Of a stretch of DNA of 57,476 bases, positions 26,794-35,767 are shown one piece after another. Both the position numbers and the translations under genes were made by a program. The first letter of the stretch is position 1, and the number at the start of each line of letters is the position of its first letter. This stretch comes from DASYUM01 sp036001225 (GTDB lineage: Bacteria; Methylomirabilota; Methylomirabilia; Rokubacteriales; DASRDR01): contig DASYUM010000180.1 of the NCBI GenBank assembly GCA_036001225.1, forward strand, positions 1-57,476, given 5' to 3'. The notes under the pieces are model-generated. The model saw only the letters and a program-made list of their open reading frames with translations. It did no database searches and was not told where the DNA came from.

Positions 26794-27741
26794 TCAGGCC
26801 TCCCCCGGCGCCACCACCGGGTTGGCGAGGCAGCCGATCCCGTCGATCTCCGCCTCCACGAGATCGCCCGGCTTGAGGTAGGCGCCGGTCGCGGCGCCGA
26901 CGCCGGACGGCGTCCCAGTGGCCAGGATGTCTCCCGGCTCGAGGGTCATCCCGGCCGAGAGCGCGGCCAGCAGCGCGGCGACCCCGAAGATCATCTGCCC
27001 CGTGCTCGCCGACTGGCGCGTCTGGCCGTTCACGCGGAGGCGGATGCCGAGGGCCTGAGGATCGGGCACCTCGTCGGCGGTCACCAGAACCGGCCCCATC
27101 GGGCAGAAGGTGTCGAGCGACTTCCCCTTGAACCACTGCTGGTGGACCTTCTGAAGGTCGCGCGCCGTCACGTCGTTGAGCACCGTATAGCCGAAGACGT
27201 GCGGCAGCGTCGACTCCGCGGTGAGATCGCGACCGCCGCGGCCGATCACCACCGCCAGCTCCACCTCGTAGTCGAGAGCCTGAGTGACGGCGTGGTGGAC
27301 GATCGGCGCGCCGGGCCCGATGATCGTGGTCGGCGGCTTGGTGAAGAAGACCGGCCGCTCGGGCGGAGCCGCGCCCCGCTCGGCCGCATGCTCGGCATAG
27401 TTGCGACCCATGCAGAAGATGTTCTTCCGGGGGCGCGGGATGGGGGCCAGGAGGGGCGTGCCGGCCAGCCGGCGAGCGACCTTGCGCTTCTGCAGGTCGG
27501 CGGGATCGAGGCGATCGACCAGGGCTCGCCCGTACTCCCACACCTCGTGCGCGCGCGTCCACAGCGCGGGGCCCCCGGCGATCAGCTCGAGCATCGACGG
27601 CGGGAGGACCGCACCGGGAGCCGGTCGGGCCGCGCGCTGGGTCGCCATGTCGATCGAGAGGTTGCGGAGGTCGAGCACCGTCTCGTGCCACACGGCACCG
27701 AGCCGGGCCGTCCGCCCGGCGCGATAGGTCACCAGCTGCAT
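26794..27741 (-). CDS. Fumarylacetoacetate hydrolase family protein
   Basis: 315 residues. The FAH C-terminal domain covers about 95-310 with FCMGRNYAEHA, YEVELAVVIGRGG (metal-binding E-x-E) and PGDILATGTPSGVGA. Members hydrolyse or decarboxylate oxo-acids (acylpyruvase, 2-keto-3-deoxy-L-fuconate/ureidoglycolate-type enzymes, oxaloacetate decarboxylase). An N-terminal domain of about 90 residues is present. It precedes pyk, in keeping with a role in making or using pyruvate. Substrate unknown. The ATG has a TATCAT box 6 nt upstream and no ribosome binding site. Confidence 0.88.
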   Translation of the reverse strand: MQLVTYRAGRTARLGAVWHETVLDLRNLSIDMATQRAARPAPGAVLPPSMLELIAGGPALWTRAHEVWEYGRALVDRLDPADLQKRKVARRLAGTPLLAPIPRPRKNIFCMGRNYAEHAAERGAAPPERPVFFTKPPTTIIGPGAPIVHHAVTQALDYEVELAVVIGRGGRDLTAESTLPHVFGYTVLNDVTARDLQKVHQQWFKGKSLDTFCPMGPVLVTADEVPDPQALGIRLRVNGQTRQSASTGQMIFGVAALLAALSAGMTLEPGDILATGTPSGVGAATGAYLKPGDLVEAEIDGIGCLANPVVAPGEA

Positions 27742-27747
27742 GGCGCC

Positions 27748-27753
27748 ATGATA
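27748..27753 (-). promoter_or_regulatory. -10-like TATCAT 6 nt before the FAH gene start
   Basis: Minus-strand TATCAT ends 6 nt upstream of the ATG at 27741. No good -35 box is visible at the proper distance. The same box and spacing occur before the transglycosylase gene at 47371. Confidence 0.4.
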
Positions 27754-27766
27754 GCGTGGGATGCGC

Positions 27767-29002
27767 TCAAAAGGCCCCTTTGTCCAGGCTGTAGAAGTGC
27801 CCGTAGATGGACTCGCAGTCGGCCTGGAGCCGCCGGCGGTCGCCATAGCGGGAGCCGAAGCGCGTGAGCGATTGCGTGTCGGTGTCGGCGCGCGTCCGCC
27901 CCTCCAGCACCAGCTCGCTCACCCACTGGCCGATCAGCAGCGACCCGGCGATCCCGATCGCGTTGCAGCCGGCGGCGGCGTAGAGCCCGCGGAGGCCGGG
28001 CACGGCGCCGATCAGGTATTGCCCGTCCGGCGTGAAGGTGGGCAGCCCGGCGCACCCCTTGAGGACCGGGGCGCCGCCGAGGAGCGGGAAGACCTCGGTC
28101 AGCCCGGCTGCCAACTCCTCGAGGACGCCCAGATCCTTCTCGGTGTGCTCGATCTCGAAGGTGAGCGGGAGGTCGGCCATGCGGAAGGCCTTCGGCCTGG
28201 CCTCGAAGCCGCCCAGCATCAGCCCGCCCACCTCGGGGCGGATGTAGACCGAGGCATCGGGGACCCGCACCACCGGGAGGTCGCGCGGGACCGCATCCAT
28301 CGGCGCCGTCGTCCAGTGCTGGTGGCGGAGCGGCACCGTGTCGAAGGCGAGGCCGACGGCCTCCCCCACCCGCTCGACCCAGGGACCGGCGGCGACCACG
28401 ACGGTCGGCGTGGCCAGCGGACCTCCCGGCGTGTCCACCCCGCGCACCTGTCCATGCTCGATCGTGATCCGGGTCACCGGCCGCTGCGTCTCGAACCGCA
28501 CGCCCAGCCCCCGCGCGGCCCCCGCGATGGCCATGGTCAGCGTGTAGGGCTCGACGTAGCCGTCGCCGGGGATCCAGGCCGCCCCCTTGACGCCATCGGC
28601 TTGCAGGAAGGGCACCCGGGCCTGGGCCGCCTTGGCCGAGATCAGCTCGACCTCCAGCCCCCAGGCCCGGGCGTGGGCCACGTGCTGCTCCAGTTCCCGG
28701 ACCCGCGCGTCGGACAGGGCCAGCTTGAGGCTGCCGACCTGGCGGAAGCCGCTCGGCTCGCCGTGCTCGCGTTCCCACCCCGCGAGGCGACCGACGACGT
28801 CCTGAATGGACCGACACATCAACTCGGTGGAGCGGAGCTGGCCAACCAGCCCGGCGGCCTGCGGCGTGTTGCCCGACGCCAGCTCGCGGCGCTCGAGGAC
28901 GACGACGTCGCGGACGCCGGCCCGAGCCAGGTGGTAGGCGATCGAGCAGCCCCAGATGCCCCCGCCGACCACGACGACCGCAGCCTCCCGAGCGCCGCTC
29001 AT
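27767..29002 (-). CDS. FAD-dependent oxidoreductase (DAO / sarcosine-dimethylglycine dehydrogenase-like)
   Basis: 411 residues from ATG (MSGAREAAVVVVGGG); a GTG at 29020 would add six residues. Dinucleotide motif VVVGGGIWGCSIAYHLARAG, a second FAD loop VVLERRELASGNTPQAAGLVGQ and C-terminal GLPTFTPDGQYLIGAVPGLRGLYAAAGCNAIGIAGS. It oxidises a secondary or tertiary amine, releasing aldehyde. It lacks the folate-binding GcvT half found in full dimethylglycine dehydrogenase. A related protein is encoded at 52693. Same strand as the SDR and FAH genes, close spacing. Confidence 0.87.
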   Translation of the reverse strand: MSGAREAAVVVVGGGIWGCSIAYHLARAGVRDVVVLERRELASGNTPQAAGLVGQLRSTELMCRSIQDVVGRLAGWEREHGEPSGFRQVGSLKLALSDARVRELEQHVAHARAWGLEVELISAKAAQARVPFLQADGVKGAAWIPGDGYVEPYTLTMAIAGAARGLGVRFETQRPVTRITIEHGQVRGVDTPGGPLATPTVVVAAGPWVERVGEAVGLAFDTVPLRHQHWTTAPMDAVPRDLPVVRVPDASVYIRPEVGGLMLGGFEARPKAFRMADLPLTFEIEHTEKDLGVLEELAAGLTEVFPLLGGAPVLKGCAGLPTFTPDGQYLIGAVPGLRGLYAAAGCNAIGIAGSLLIGQWVSELVLEGRTRADTDTQSLTRFGSRYGDRRRLQADCESIYGHFYSLDKGAF

Positions 29003-29023
29003 CGCGACGGGTATCGGCACGGC

Positions 29024-29794
29024 CTAATAATTTCCCCAACCGCCGTACGCCACCCACCCGCCGTCTACGTCCACGGTGGTCCCGGTCACGTAGGCGGCGT
29101 CGTCCGAGGCGAGCCACGCCGCGACCGCGGCCACCTCTTCGACCGAGCCGAAGCGGCCGGCGGGCGTGCGGCGGGTGATGTCGGCGTCGGTGTAGTCACC
29201 GACGGTTTGGTCGTGGACGTCCATCGCCGTCTTGATGTAACCAGGGTTGACACAGTTGACCCGCACCCCCTGGCGCCCCCACTCGGCGCCGAGCACCTTG
29301 GTCAGGCCGACGAGCCCGTGCTTGGAGGCGCAGTAGGCGGCCCGCTTGGGCAGGCCAAGCTGACCCAGAATCGAGCCGATGTTGATGATCGAGCCGGAGC
29401 GCCTCGGCAGCATCACCCGGGCGGCGGCCTGACAGCCGAGGAAGGCCCCGGTGAGGTTGAGATCGATCGTCCGCCGCCAGTCGGCCTCGGCCAGCTCGGC
29501 CGAGGGCGCGATCATCGAGGTGCCGGCGTTATTGACCATGACGTCGAGCCGACCCCAGCGCTTCATGGCAGCGTCCACCAGCCGCGTGACGCCCGCCGCG
29601 GTCGAGACGTCGGCGGCGAGGGCCAGCGTCTCGCCGCCCCCCTTGGCCAGGCGAGCGGCCGCCGCGTCGGCCCGCTTCTGCTCGCGTGAGTTCACCACCA
29701 CCCGCGCCCCCTCCCGCAGGAACGCAGCGGCCATGGCCTCGCCGATTCCCATGCTCGAGCCGGTGACGACGGCGACGCGCTCGGCGAGCTTCAT
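29024..29794 (-). CDS. Short-chain dehydrogenase/reductase
   Basis: 256 residues from ATG with a GGGAGG ribosome binding site. GSSMGIGEAMA (NAD(P) site), NNAG, INIGS and YCASK catalytic region, and GTTVDVDGGWVAYGG at the C-terminus. Classical SDR; substrate cannot be told. It stops just before the FAD oxidoreductase on the same strand and may use its product. Confidence 0.9.
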   Translation of the reverse strand: MKLAERVAVVTGSSMGIGEAMAAAFLREGARVVVNSREQKRADAAAARLAKGGGETLALAADVSTAAGVTRLVDAAMKRWGRLDVMVNNAGTSMIAPSAELAEADWRRTIDLNLTGAFLGCQAAARVMLPRRSGSIINIGSILGQLGLPKRAAYCASKHGLVGLTKVLGAEWGRQGVRVNCVNPGYIKTAMDVHDQTVGDYTDADITRRTPAGRFGSVEEVAAVAAWLASDDAAYVTGTTVDVDGGWVAYGGWGNY

Positions 29795-29905
29795 GACGCG
29801 GACCTCCCGACGGGATTCAGAGGTGTCCGGATGATGCGCGACGTGGTCCCGGAACGGGACCATCCCCTCCCGTCGCGGCGGCCCGGGGTCGGGCTGGGCG
29901 TGGAT

Positions 29906-30901
29906 CTACGGCGTGGCGGCCAGCCGCTTGCCAGACTGGCGGGCGATCTCGACCAGCTCGGAGGGCAGACCGAACCGGACGTCCTCCTCGACGACGTGCA
30001 GCTCACGCACGGCCGGGGTCGCCCGGGTCGACAGGTAGTCGACCACCTGTCGAACGAGGAACTCGGGGGTGGAAGCCCCGGCGGTCACCCCGACCCGGTC
30101 AGCTCCGGCCAGCCATTCCGCACGGATGTCGCGCACGTCGTTGATGAGGTGGGCCCGCGTTCCCACTGCCTCGGCGACCTCGCGCAGCCGGTGGGCATTG
30201 GAACTGTTCGCCGACCCGACGACCAGGACCAGATCCACGGCGCGCGCCAGCTCCTTGACCGCCGCCTGGCGATTCTGCGTCGCGTAGCAGATATCGTTCT
30301 TGGAGGGACCGACGATCCGCGGAAAGCGCCGACGGAGAACTTCGATGACGGCCCGGGTGTCGTCCACCGACAGCGTGGTCTGCGTCAGGTAGGCGACCTT
30401 GTCCGGGTTCTCGACCTGGAGCCGCTCGGCCTCTTCCACCGAGGAGATGACCGCGATCCGTTCGGGCGCCTCCCCGGTGGTCCCGATCACTTCGTCGTGA
30501 TCCTCGTGGCCGACCAGGACGATCGTGTAGCCTTCCCGGGCGTAGCGCTGGGCCTCCACGTGGACCTTGGTGACGAGGGGGCAGGTCGCGTCGATGACCT
30601 GAAGCCCGCGGGCCCGGGCGGCTTGCCGGACGGCGGGGGCGATGCCGTGAGCGCTGAAGATCACGGTGGCGCCGGCCGGAACCTCGTCCAGCTCTTCCAC
30701 GAAGATGGCGCCTTTCTGCCGGAGCGCCTCCACCACGTGCCGGTTGTGGACGATCTCCCGCCGGACGTAGATCGGGCCTCCGACCACGTCGAGGGCGCGC
30801 TCGACGACCTCGATCGCGCGCTCCACGCCGGCGCAGAAGCCGCGGGGGCCAGCCAGCACGATCTGGTCCAGCCGCCACTGCCCGTCCGGTCGCTCCGCCA
30901 T
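29906..30901 (-). CDS. ispH: 4-hydroxy-3-methylbut-2-enyl diphosphate reductase
   Basis: 331 residues. Three cysteines that hold the iron-sulfur cluster are visible: C23 (GPRGFCAGVERA), C107 (DATCPLVTKVH) and C205 (NDICYATQNRQ). HNRHVV, SAHGIAP and GHEDHDEVIG are the other conserved blocks. It forms IPP and DMAPP in the last step of the MEP pathway, supplying the precursors for squalene and hopanoids made by genes in the same block. ATG with GAGGAGG upstream. Confidence 0.96.
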   Translation of the reverse strand: MAERPDGQWRLDQIVLAGPRGFCAGVERAIEVVERALDVVGGPIYVRREIVHNRHVVEALRQKGAIFVEELDEVPAGATVIFSAHGIAPAVRQAARARGLQVIDATCPLVTKVHVEAQRYAREGYTIVLVGHEDHDEVIGTTGEAPERIAVISSVEEAERLQVENPDKVAYLTQTTLSVDDTRAVIEVLRRRFPRIVGPSKNDICYATQNRQAAVKELARAVDLVLVVGSANSSNAHRLREVAEAVGTRAHLINDVRDIRAEWLAGADRVGVTAGASTPEFLVRQVVDYLSTRATPAVRELHVVEEDVRFGLPSELVEIARQSGKRLAATP

Positions 30902-30945
30902 CCTCAGCCTCCTCGCCAGCGCTCGCCGGTTACCAACCGCCCCTC

Positions 30946-30951
30946 AGTATA
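30946..30951 (-). promoter_or_regulatory. -10-like TATACT upstream of ispH
   Basis: Minus-strand TATACT matches the -10 consensus at five of six positions, about 45 nt before the ispH ATG and downstream of the PagL-like gene. No clear -35 box. ispH may have its own promoter in addition to read-through. Confidence 0.4.
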
Positions 30952-30994
30952 GATCATCGGAGGCGGCTTCGCCCCATCGCTGTACCCCGGGCCC

Positions 30995-31600
30995 TCATGG
31001 GAAGAAATGGCTGATGCCCAGGATGAACACGCTCGAGTTGAGGCCCAGGTTCTTGTCGCAGGCATCGCCGTTCGAGACGTGCTGGAACCGATAGCCGAGC
31101 GTCACCGCGGTGGTGTCGGAGACGAACCACAGAACTCCCGGACCCACCTCGAAGAGATAGTTCACATCGCAGTTCGTCTGGCGAAAGTTCAGCTGCCCGC
31201 CGAGGAGGCCCACGCCCGCCTCCAGGTACGGCCGGACGACCCCGGGGGTCGCGAAGACCCACCGGCCCAGCGCGGCCAGGCCGCCGGCCGTGCCCGAGTC
31301 CCGGTCCGAGCGGAAGTGGACGAGCATCGGCTCCGCGAGCAGCTCGAAGTTTCCCCGCCACCAGCCCGGCCCCTGCTCGTCGGTCAGGACGAACCCCAGG
31401 TGGGGCAGAACGTGCCAGCCGTCCACGTCGTCACCGCCGGCATGGGTCCGGTGGCTGATCGAGTAGCCGCCGGCGATGCCCAGGTCCTTCATGCCGGCCC
31501 GCAGCCGCTCCTGGCCGGGCGCCGGTCGAGCGGCCGCCACCACCTGAACGCCGATCAACACGCCGATGAGCCACCCGCCGGACCACGTGGATCGCCTCAC
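30995..31600 (-). CDS. Acyloxyacyl hydrolase / lipid A 3-O-deacylase (PagL-like)
   Basis: 201 residues with a signal peptide (membrane stretch about 9-26, cleavage near ARPAPGQ). The C-terminal RFQHVSNGDACDKNLGLNS holds the H-x-S-N catalytic motif of PagL, and alternating hydrophobic residues suggest an eight-strand barrel ending ILGISHFFP. It would remove an acyl chain from lipid A in the outer membrane. GTG start. Downstream of two dehydrogenases and hpnD on the same strand, fitting an envelope lipid locus. Confidence 0.82.
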   Translation of the reverse strand: MRRSTWSGGWLIGVLIGVQVVAAARPAPGQERLRAGMKDLGIAGGYSISHRTHAGGDDVDGWHVLPHLGFVLTDEQGPGWWRGNFELLAEPMLVHFRSDRDSGTAGGLAALGRWVFATPGVVRPYLEAGVGLLGGQLNFRQTNCDVNYLFEVGPGVLWFVSDTTAVTLGYRFQHVSNGDACDKNLGLNSSVFILGISHFFP

Positions 31601-31619
31601 GGATGCGCCTCTCCGCTGA

Positions 31620-32642
31620 CTACGGGGTGATGAGGACCTTCAACGCCTGGCCGCCGGCCATCAGGGCGAGCGCCTCCGGGACGTCCGCCAGTCCCATCGC
31701 GTGGGTGACGAGGGGTGTCGGATCGAGGCGGCCGTCGGCCAGCAGCGCGACCGCCCGCCGGATGAGGGCGGGCGTGTGGTGGAACACCCCGGCCAGACGG
31801 AGCTCTTCGTAGTGGACCCGGCGGGTGTCCAGTCGGATCGTCGTGCCCGGGGCGCAGCCGCCGAAGAACACCACCCGACCGCCTTTGTCGGTCACGGCCA
31901 CCGCCTGCTCCCAGGTCTCGGGTCGGCCGGTCGCATCGATCGCGCACGCCACGCCGCCGCCGGCCGCGGCTCGGACCAGTCCGATGGCATCCGTCGTCCG
32001 GGTCATGTCGAGGCACGCCGCGAAGCCCAGGCCGGCCGCGACGGTCAGTCGGGGCCCCGCTTTGCCGGCGAGGACGACGCGGGCTCCCGCCGCCCGCGCC
32101 AGAAGACCGAGCAGGAGGCCGAGGGGACCGTGGCCGAAGATCGCGACGGCCTCCCCCGGCTCGACGACCGCGACGTCGATGGCGTGCAGGCAGCAGGCGA
32201 CCGGCTCGGCGAAGGCAACGCGGACGGCGGGGGCACCCTCGGGGAGCGCTATCAGGTTCCGGGCCACCAGGCGCGGCGGCAGCGCGATGTACTCGGCGTA
32301 GGCGCCGTTGACGAACAGGAGGTCGTCGCAGAGGTTCTCTCGCCCCTGCGCGCAGTAGGGGCAGACGCCGCAGGGCGCCGAGTTCGCCGCCACCGCGCGC
32401 TCGCCGACCCGGAAGCCCTCGACCCCCGCGCCCACGGCGACGATGGTGCCGGCCAGCTCGTGGCCGAACACGGTGGGCAGCTTGGGCAGCATCACCGGAT
32501 GGCCTCGCCGGAACGTCTTCACGTCGGTCCCGCAGGTGAGCGCGGCCTCGATGCGGATGAGGACCTCGCCGGGACCGGGCTCCGGCACCGCCACGTCTTC
32601 GCAGCGGAGGTCACCGGGCCCGTAAAAGACCTGCGCCCTCAC
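31620..32642 (-). CDS. Zinc-dependent alcohol dehydrogenase (MDR family), copy 1
   Basis: 340 residues. Catalytic zinc region CGTDVKTFRRGHP and GHELAG; structural zinc loop CGVCPYCAQGRENLC; NAD site AIFGHGPLGLLLGLLARAAGA. Sorbitol/threonine dehydrogenase-like. The GTG start overlaps the stop of the next dehydrogenase by 3 nt. The pair lies between hpnD and the PagL-like gene, but there is no known hopanoid role. Substrate unknown. Confidence 0.88.
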   Translation of the reverse strand: MRAQVFYGPGDLRCEDVAVPEPGPGEVLIRIEAALTCGTDVKTFRRGHPVMLPKLPTVFGHELAGTIVAVGAGVEGFRVGERAVAANSAPCGVCPYCAQGRENLCDDLLFVNGAYAEYIALPPRLVARNLIALPEGAPAVRVAFAEPVACCLHAIDVAVVEPGEAVAIFGHGPLGLLLGLLARAAGARVVLAGKAGPRLTVAAGLGFAACLDMTRTTDAIGLVRAAAGGGVACAIDATGRPETWEQAVAVTDKGGRVVFFGGCAPGTTIRLDTRRVHYEELRLAGVFHHTPALIRRAVALLADGRLDPTPLVTHAMGLADVPEALALMAGGQALKVLITP

Positions 32643-33658
32643 GCGCTCTCCCGGCCGCCGACCTCGACGTAGACCTTGAGCGCCTCCCGCCGCTCCATCA
32701 GGCGCGCGGCGTCGGCCAGTTGCTCGAGCGGCAGGCGATGCGAGCACAGCTCGGCGACGCGGATCGTGTCCGCGCAGATCAGCTCGAAGGCCTCGGCCAG
32801 GTCGGCCGGCGACGACGAGTAGGTGGTGGTGAGGGTCAGCTCGCGGTGGTAGAGCTCCCCGATCGGCAGCGGTCCCTCGCCCTCGCCCACGAAGAGATGG
32901 ACGACGCCGCCATCGCGGGTCCAGCCGAGGGCCTCCCGCACGACGGGCGGGGCGCCGACCGTGAGGATCACGGCATCGGCCCCCCGGCCGTCGGTCAGCT
33001 CGCGCAGGGTGGTGTCGACGGCTTCCGGCGCGACGGCCGTCGGCGCTCCGAGCGTGCGAGCCAGGTCGCGCCGGGCCGCGAGGAGATCGGTGCCGATCAC
33101 CCGGGCCCCGGCGCGGCCGGCGAGCTGGACGAGCAATCCCCCGATGGCTCCCAGGCCGACCACCAGCACCGTGTCGCCGGGCCCGAGCCCGCTCCGCCGA
33201 ATGGCGCGAAGGCAGCAGGCCAAAGGCTCGGTGAACGCCGCCGCCGCGTCGGGGACGCCGGGCGGCACCCGGAAGGTCGCGTGTCGCACGTTCTCGGGCG
33301 GCACGCGCACGTATTCGGCGAAACCGCCCGGGTCCAGGTTCGACTCCTTGAAGCGGCGACACATGGAGACGCTGCCCCGCCGGCAGTAGTGGCAGGCCAG
33401 GCAGGGGACGTGGTGCGCCACCACGACCCGGTCCCCGCTCCCGAAGCCGGCGGCGCCGGCGCCGACGCCGACCACGTCACCCACGACCTCGTGACCGAGG
33501 ACGGCGGGGAGTTCGAACGGGCGGCGGAGCTTGGCGAGGTCGGAGCCGCAGAGCCCGCAGCCGCGGACCCGAACCAGCAACTCCCCGGGGCCGATGGCGG
33601 GCGTCGGGCGGTCCTCGAGACGGATCACGCCGGGAGCCGCGTGGACGGCGGCCCGCAT
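32639..33658 (-). CDS. Zinc-dependent alcohol dehydrogenase (MDR family), copy 2
   Basis: 339 residues from ATG. Catalytic zinc ligands CGLCGSDLAKLRR and GHEVVG, structural zinc loop CLACHYCRRGSVSMC, and cofactor motif VVGLGAIGGLLVQLAGRAGARV. It shares layout with the following dehydrogenase and the two probably arose by duplication or act in sequence. It starts 17 nt after the hpnD stop, so it belongs to the same transcript. Substrate unknown. Confidence 0.88.
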   Translation of the reverse strand: MRAAVHAAPGVIRLEDRPTPAIGPGELLVRVRGCGLCGSDLAKLRRPFELPAVLGHEVVGDVVGVGAGAAGFGSGDRVVVAHHVPCLACHYCRRGSVSMCRRFKESNLDPGGFAEYVRVPPENVRHATFRVPPGVPDAAAAFTEPLACCLRAIRRSGLGPGDTVLVVGLGAIGGLLVQLAGRAGARVIGTDLLAARRDLARTLGAPTAVAPEAVDTTLRELTDGRGADAVILTVGAPPVVREALGWTRDGGVVHLFVGEGEGPLPIGELYHRELTLTTTYSSSPADLAEAFELICADTIRVAELCSHRLPLEQLADAARLMERREALKVYVEVGGRESA

Positions 33659-33675
33659 TCGGGCGGCGACGCCGG

Positions 33676-34521
33676 TCAAGGAAGGTGGGCCCGGAGATAG
33701 ACCCCGAGCGCCAGGGCGAGCTTGCGAGCCGCCGAGAGGCGGATGCGTCGCTCGAAGACGCGGAACCGCCGGACCTCGATCGTGCGCAACAGCGCGTGGT
33801 AGATGACGCCCATGATTTCGGCCGCCACCAGCCGGCGGCGGTCCACCCGGGGAAGGGCGGCCCGGGCGGCCCGGTAGTAGGCATGGGTCCGATCGGCCTG
33901 GAAGCGCATGAGCTCGAAGTAGGCCTGAGTGTAGCGGCCGCGGAGCAGATCCTCTTCGGAATAGTTGAAGCGCCGCAGCTCGTCGAGCGGGAGGTAGATC
34001 CGCCCCCGGTCGGCGTCGGCCCGCAGGTCCCGGAGGATGTTGGTCAGCTGGAGCGCCACCCCGAGGTTCACCGCGTAGTCGCGGGCCCGCGGGTCGGTGT
34101 AGCCGAAGATCTCGATGCAAGCCAGCCCCACCGCGGCCGCCACCCGGTAACAGTACTCGTACAGCTCCTCGAAGCTGGCGTACCGGCGCTTGTCGATGTC
34201 CATTTCGACCCCGTCCAGGATGGCGTCGAGGTATTCCTGGGGGATCGGGAAGGTACGGACCACGTCGGCGAGTCGGGCCGCGATGGGATTGACCGGCCGG
34301 GCAGTGTAGGCGCGGCGGACCTCGGCCCGCCAGTCGGCGAGGGCGCGCCGCTGGTCGCTCGGCGTGCCGCCGCTCTGGTCCACGGCATCGTCCACCGTGC
34401 GGCAGAAGGCGTAGAGCGCGTACATCGCCTCGCGCTTGCGACGAGGCAGGAAGAGGAAGGAATAGTAGAAGCTCGACCCGCTGCGACGGGTCAGGGTAGC
34501 GACGAGCTCGGCTGCGTTCAT
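33676..34521 (-). CDS. hpnD: Presqualene diphosphate synthase HpnD (squalene/phytoene synthase family)
   Basis: 281 residues. Aspartate-rich motifs TVDDAVD (about 43-49) and NILRDLRADADRGRIYLP, plus SFYYSFLFLPRRKREAMYALYAFCR at the N-terminus, mark the squalene/phytoene synthase family. It condenses two farnesyl diphosphates. HpnD is preferred over phytoene synthase because hpnA, hpnG, hpnH and shc are nearby. hpnC and hpnE partners are not in this window, so squalene formation needs genes elsewhere or a self-sufficient enzyme. Confidence 0.85.
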   Translation of the reverse strand: MNAAELVATLTRRSGSSFYYSFLFLPRRKREAMYALYAFCRTVDDAVDQSGGTPSDQRRALADWRAEVRRAYTARPVNPIAARLADVVRTFPIPQEYLDAILDGVEMDIDKRRYASFEELYEYCYRVAAAVGLACIEIFGYTDPRARDYAVNLGVALQLTNILRDLRADADRGRIYLPLDELRRFNYSEEDLLRGRYTQAYFELMRFQADRTHAYYRAARAALPRVDRRRLVAAEIMGVIYHALLRTIEVRRFRVFERRIRLSAARKLALALGVYLRAHLP

Positions 34522-34559
34522 GCTCGGGTGACAGCGCGCGGGACGGCGCCGCGGCTGCC

Positions 34560-34565
34560 ATTATA
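34560..34565 (-). promoter_or_regulatory. Consensus -10 box TATAAT upstream of hpnD
   Basis: The only perfect TATAAT found in an intergenic region, about 38 nt upstream of the hpnD ATG on the minus strand. The -35 region is poor. The rest of the 222-bp spacer to the hpnA stop contains a GC-rich block with AAGGGGGGCCC near 34720 and no gene. Confidence 0.5.
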
Positions 34566-34744
34566 CACCGCGACTCCCTGCCCGGTTCGTCAGGACGGAG
34601 GACGCCGGACACCGATCCCGCCGACCATGCTCTTCTCGAATGAAGAGGTCGACGACGGGTTCGGCGGCGTCTGACGCGGTGGCCAGCCCGACGGCCGGGA
34701 CCATCGGCCTCGGTGCCCAAGGGGGGCCCGCCTCGGGGGCCGCC

Positions 34745-35767
34745 TCATCGAGGGGCCGGCACCGCCGGCGGCCGGGACGCATACCCGTGGGCCCAGAACC
34801 AGTCGACCGCCTCCTGCAGGGCCAGGTCCACCGGCGTCTGGGGGAGTCCGAGCTCTCGGATCGCCTTGGCGGGGTCGAAGAACATCCGCTTGGCGGCCAT
34901 CCGCACCGCGGTCCGGGAGGCGAGGGGTTCCCGGCCGGTGACCCGCGATACTCCTTCGAGGACGCCCGCGATCGCCAAGGCCGCATCGTAGGGAAGACGC
35001 CACCGGGGCGCCGGGATTCCGGTATAGGGCGCCAGCCGCTCGAAGATGTGGCGCAGGCCGAGGTTGCCGGCGGCGTGCCCGAGGACATAGCGCTCGCCCA
35101 CCCGACCGCGCTCGGCGGCCAGGATGTGACCGCGGGCCACGTCGCGGACGTGGACCACGTTGAGGCCGGTATCGAGGTAGGCGAACATCCGCCGGCGGAG
35201 GTAGTCGACCAGCATCTTGCCGGTCGGTGTCGGTTTCCAATCCCATGGCCCGACGGGGGCCGAGGGGTTCACGATCACCACCGGCAGACCCCGGGCGGCC
35301 GCCGCCTCCGCCTCCCGCTCGGCCAGGAACTTCGAACGCTTGTAGTCGCCGACCATGTCTGCCAGCGTGACGGGCGTCGCCTCGCAGCCGGGACCGTCGG
35401 CCGGGATGCCGAGCGTGCCCACGCTCGAGGTGTAGACGATTCGGCCGACGCCGGCCTCTTCGGCCGCCGCCAGGAGCGCGCGCGTCCCCTCCACGTTCAC
35501 GCGGTAGAGCAGCGAGGGGTCCGGGGCCCACAGCCGGTAATCGGCCGCCACGTGATAGAGCACGGCGACTCCCGTCAGGGCCGGACCGAGCGAGGCGGGT
35601 TCGAGGAGGTCACCGACGACCGGCTCCACCGGCAAGCCGGCCAGCGCGCGCCGGTCGCTCGATGGACGGACGAGGACACGGACGCTCGCTCCGTCGGCGA
35701 CCAGCTCCCGCACCAGATTGGCGCCGATGAATCCCGTGCCGCCGGTTACCAGGGCGCGCGTGGTCAA
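34745..35767 (-). CDS. hpnA: Hopanoid-associated sugar epimerase HpnA
   Basis: 340 residues of an extended SDR: TGGTGFIGANLVREL, AVLYHVAADYRLWAPDP, YTSSVGTLG, DYKRSKFLAE (Tyr-Lys) and NPSAPVGPWDWKPTPTGK. The HVAADYRLWAPDP and PVGPWDWKPTPTG blocks are hallmarks of HpnA. It probably acts on the hopanoid side chain sugar. The only plausible start is TTG at 35767, which overlaps the stop codon of the barrel protein (TTGA), indicating coupling. Confidence 0.9.
   Translation of the reverse strand: MTTRALVTGGTGFIGANLVRELVADGASVRVLVRPSSDRRALAGLPVEPVVGDLLEPASLGPALTGVAVLYHVAADYRLWAPDPSLLYRVNVEGTRALLAAAEEAGVGRIVYTSSVGTLGIPADGPGCEATPVTLADMVGDYKRSKFLAEREAEAAAARGLPVVIVNPSAPVGPWDWKPTPTGKMLVDYLRRRMFAYLDTGLNVVHVRDVARGHILAAERGRVGERYVLGHAAGNLGLRHIFERLAPYTGIPAPRWRLPYDAALAIAGVLEGVSRVTGREPLASRTAVRMAAKRMFFDPAKAIRELGLPQTPVDLALQEAVDWFWAHGYASRPPAVPAPR

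Noticed and set aside
27761..29689. 642-codon plus-strand frame across the FAD oxidoreductase and SDR genes
   Set aside because: Shadow of real minus-strand genes; composition only.
34560..34744. Small gene in the hpnD-hpnA spacer
   Set aside because: Only very short frames without ribosome binding sites; the spacer holds a -10 box and GC-rich sequence.
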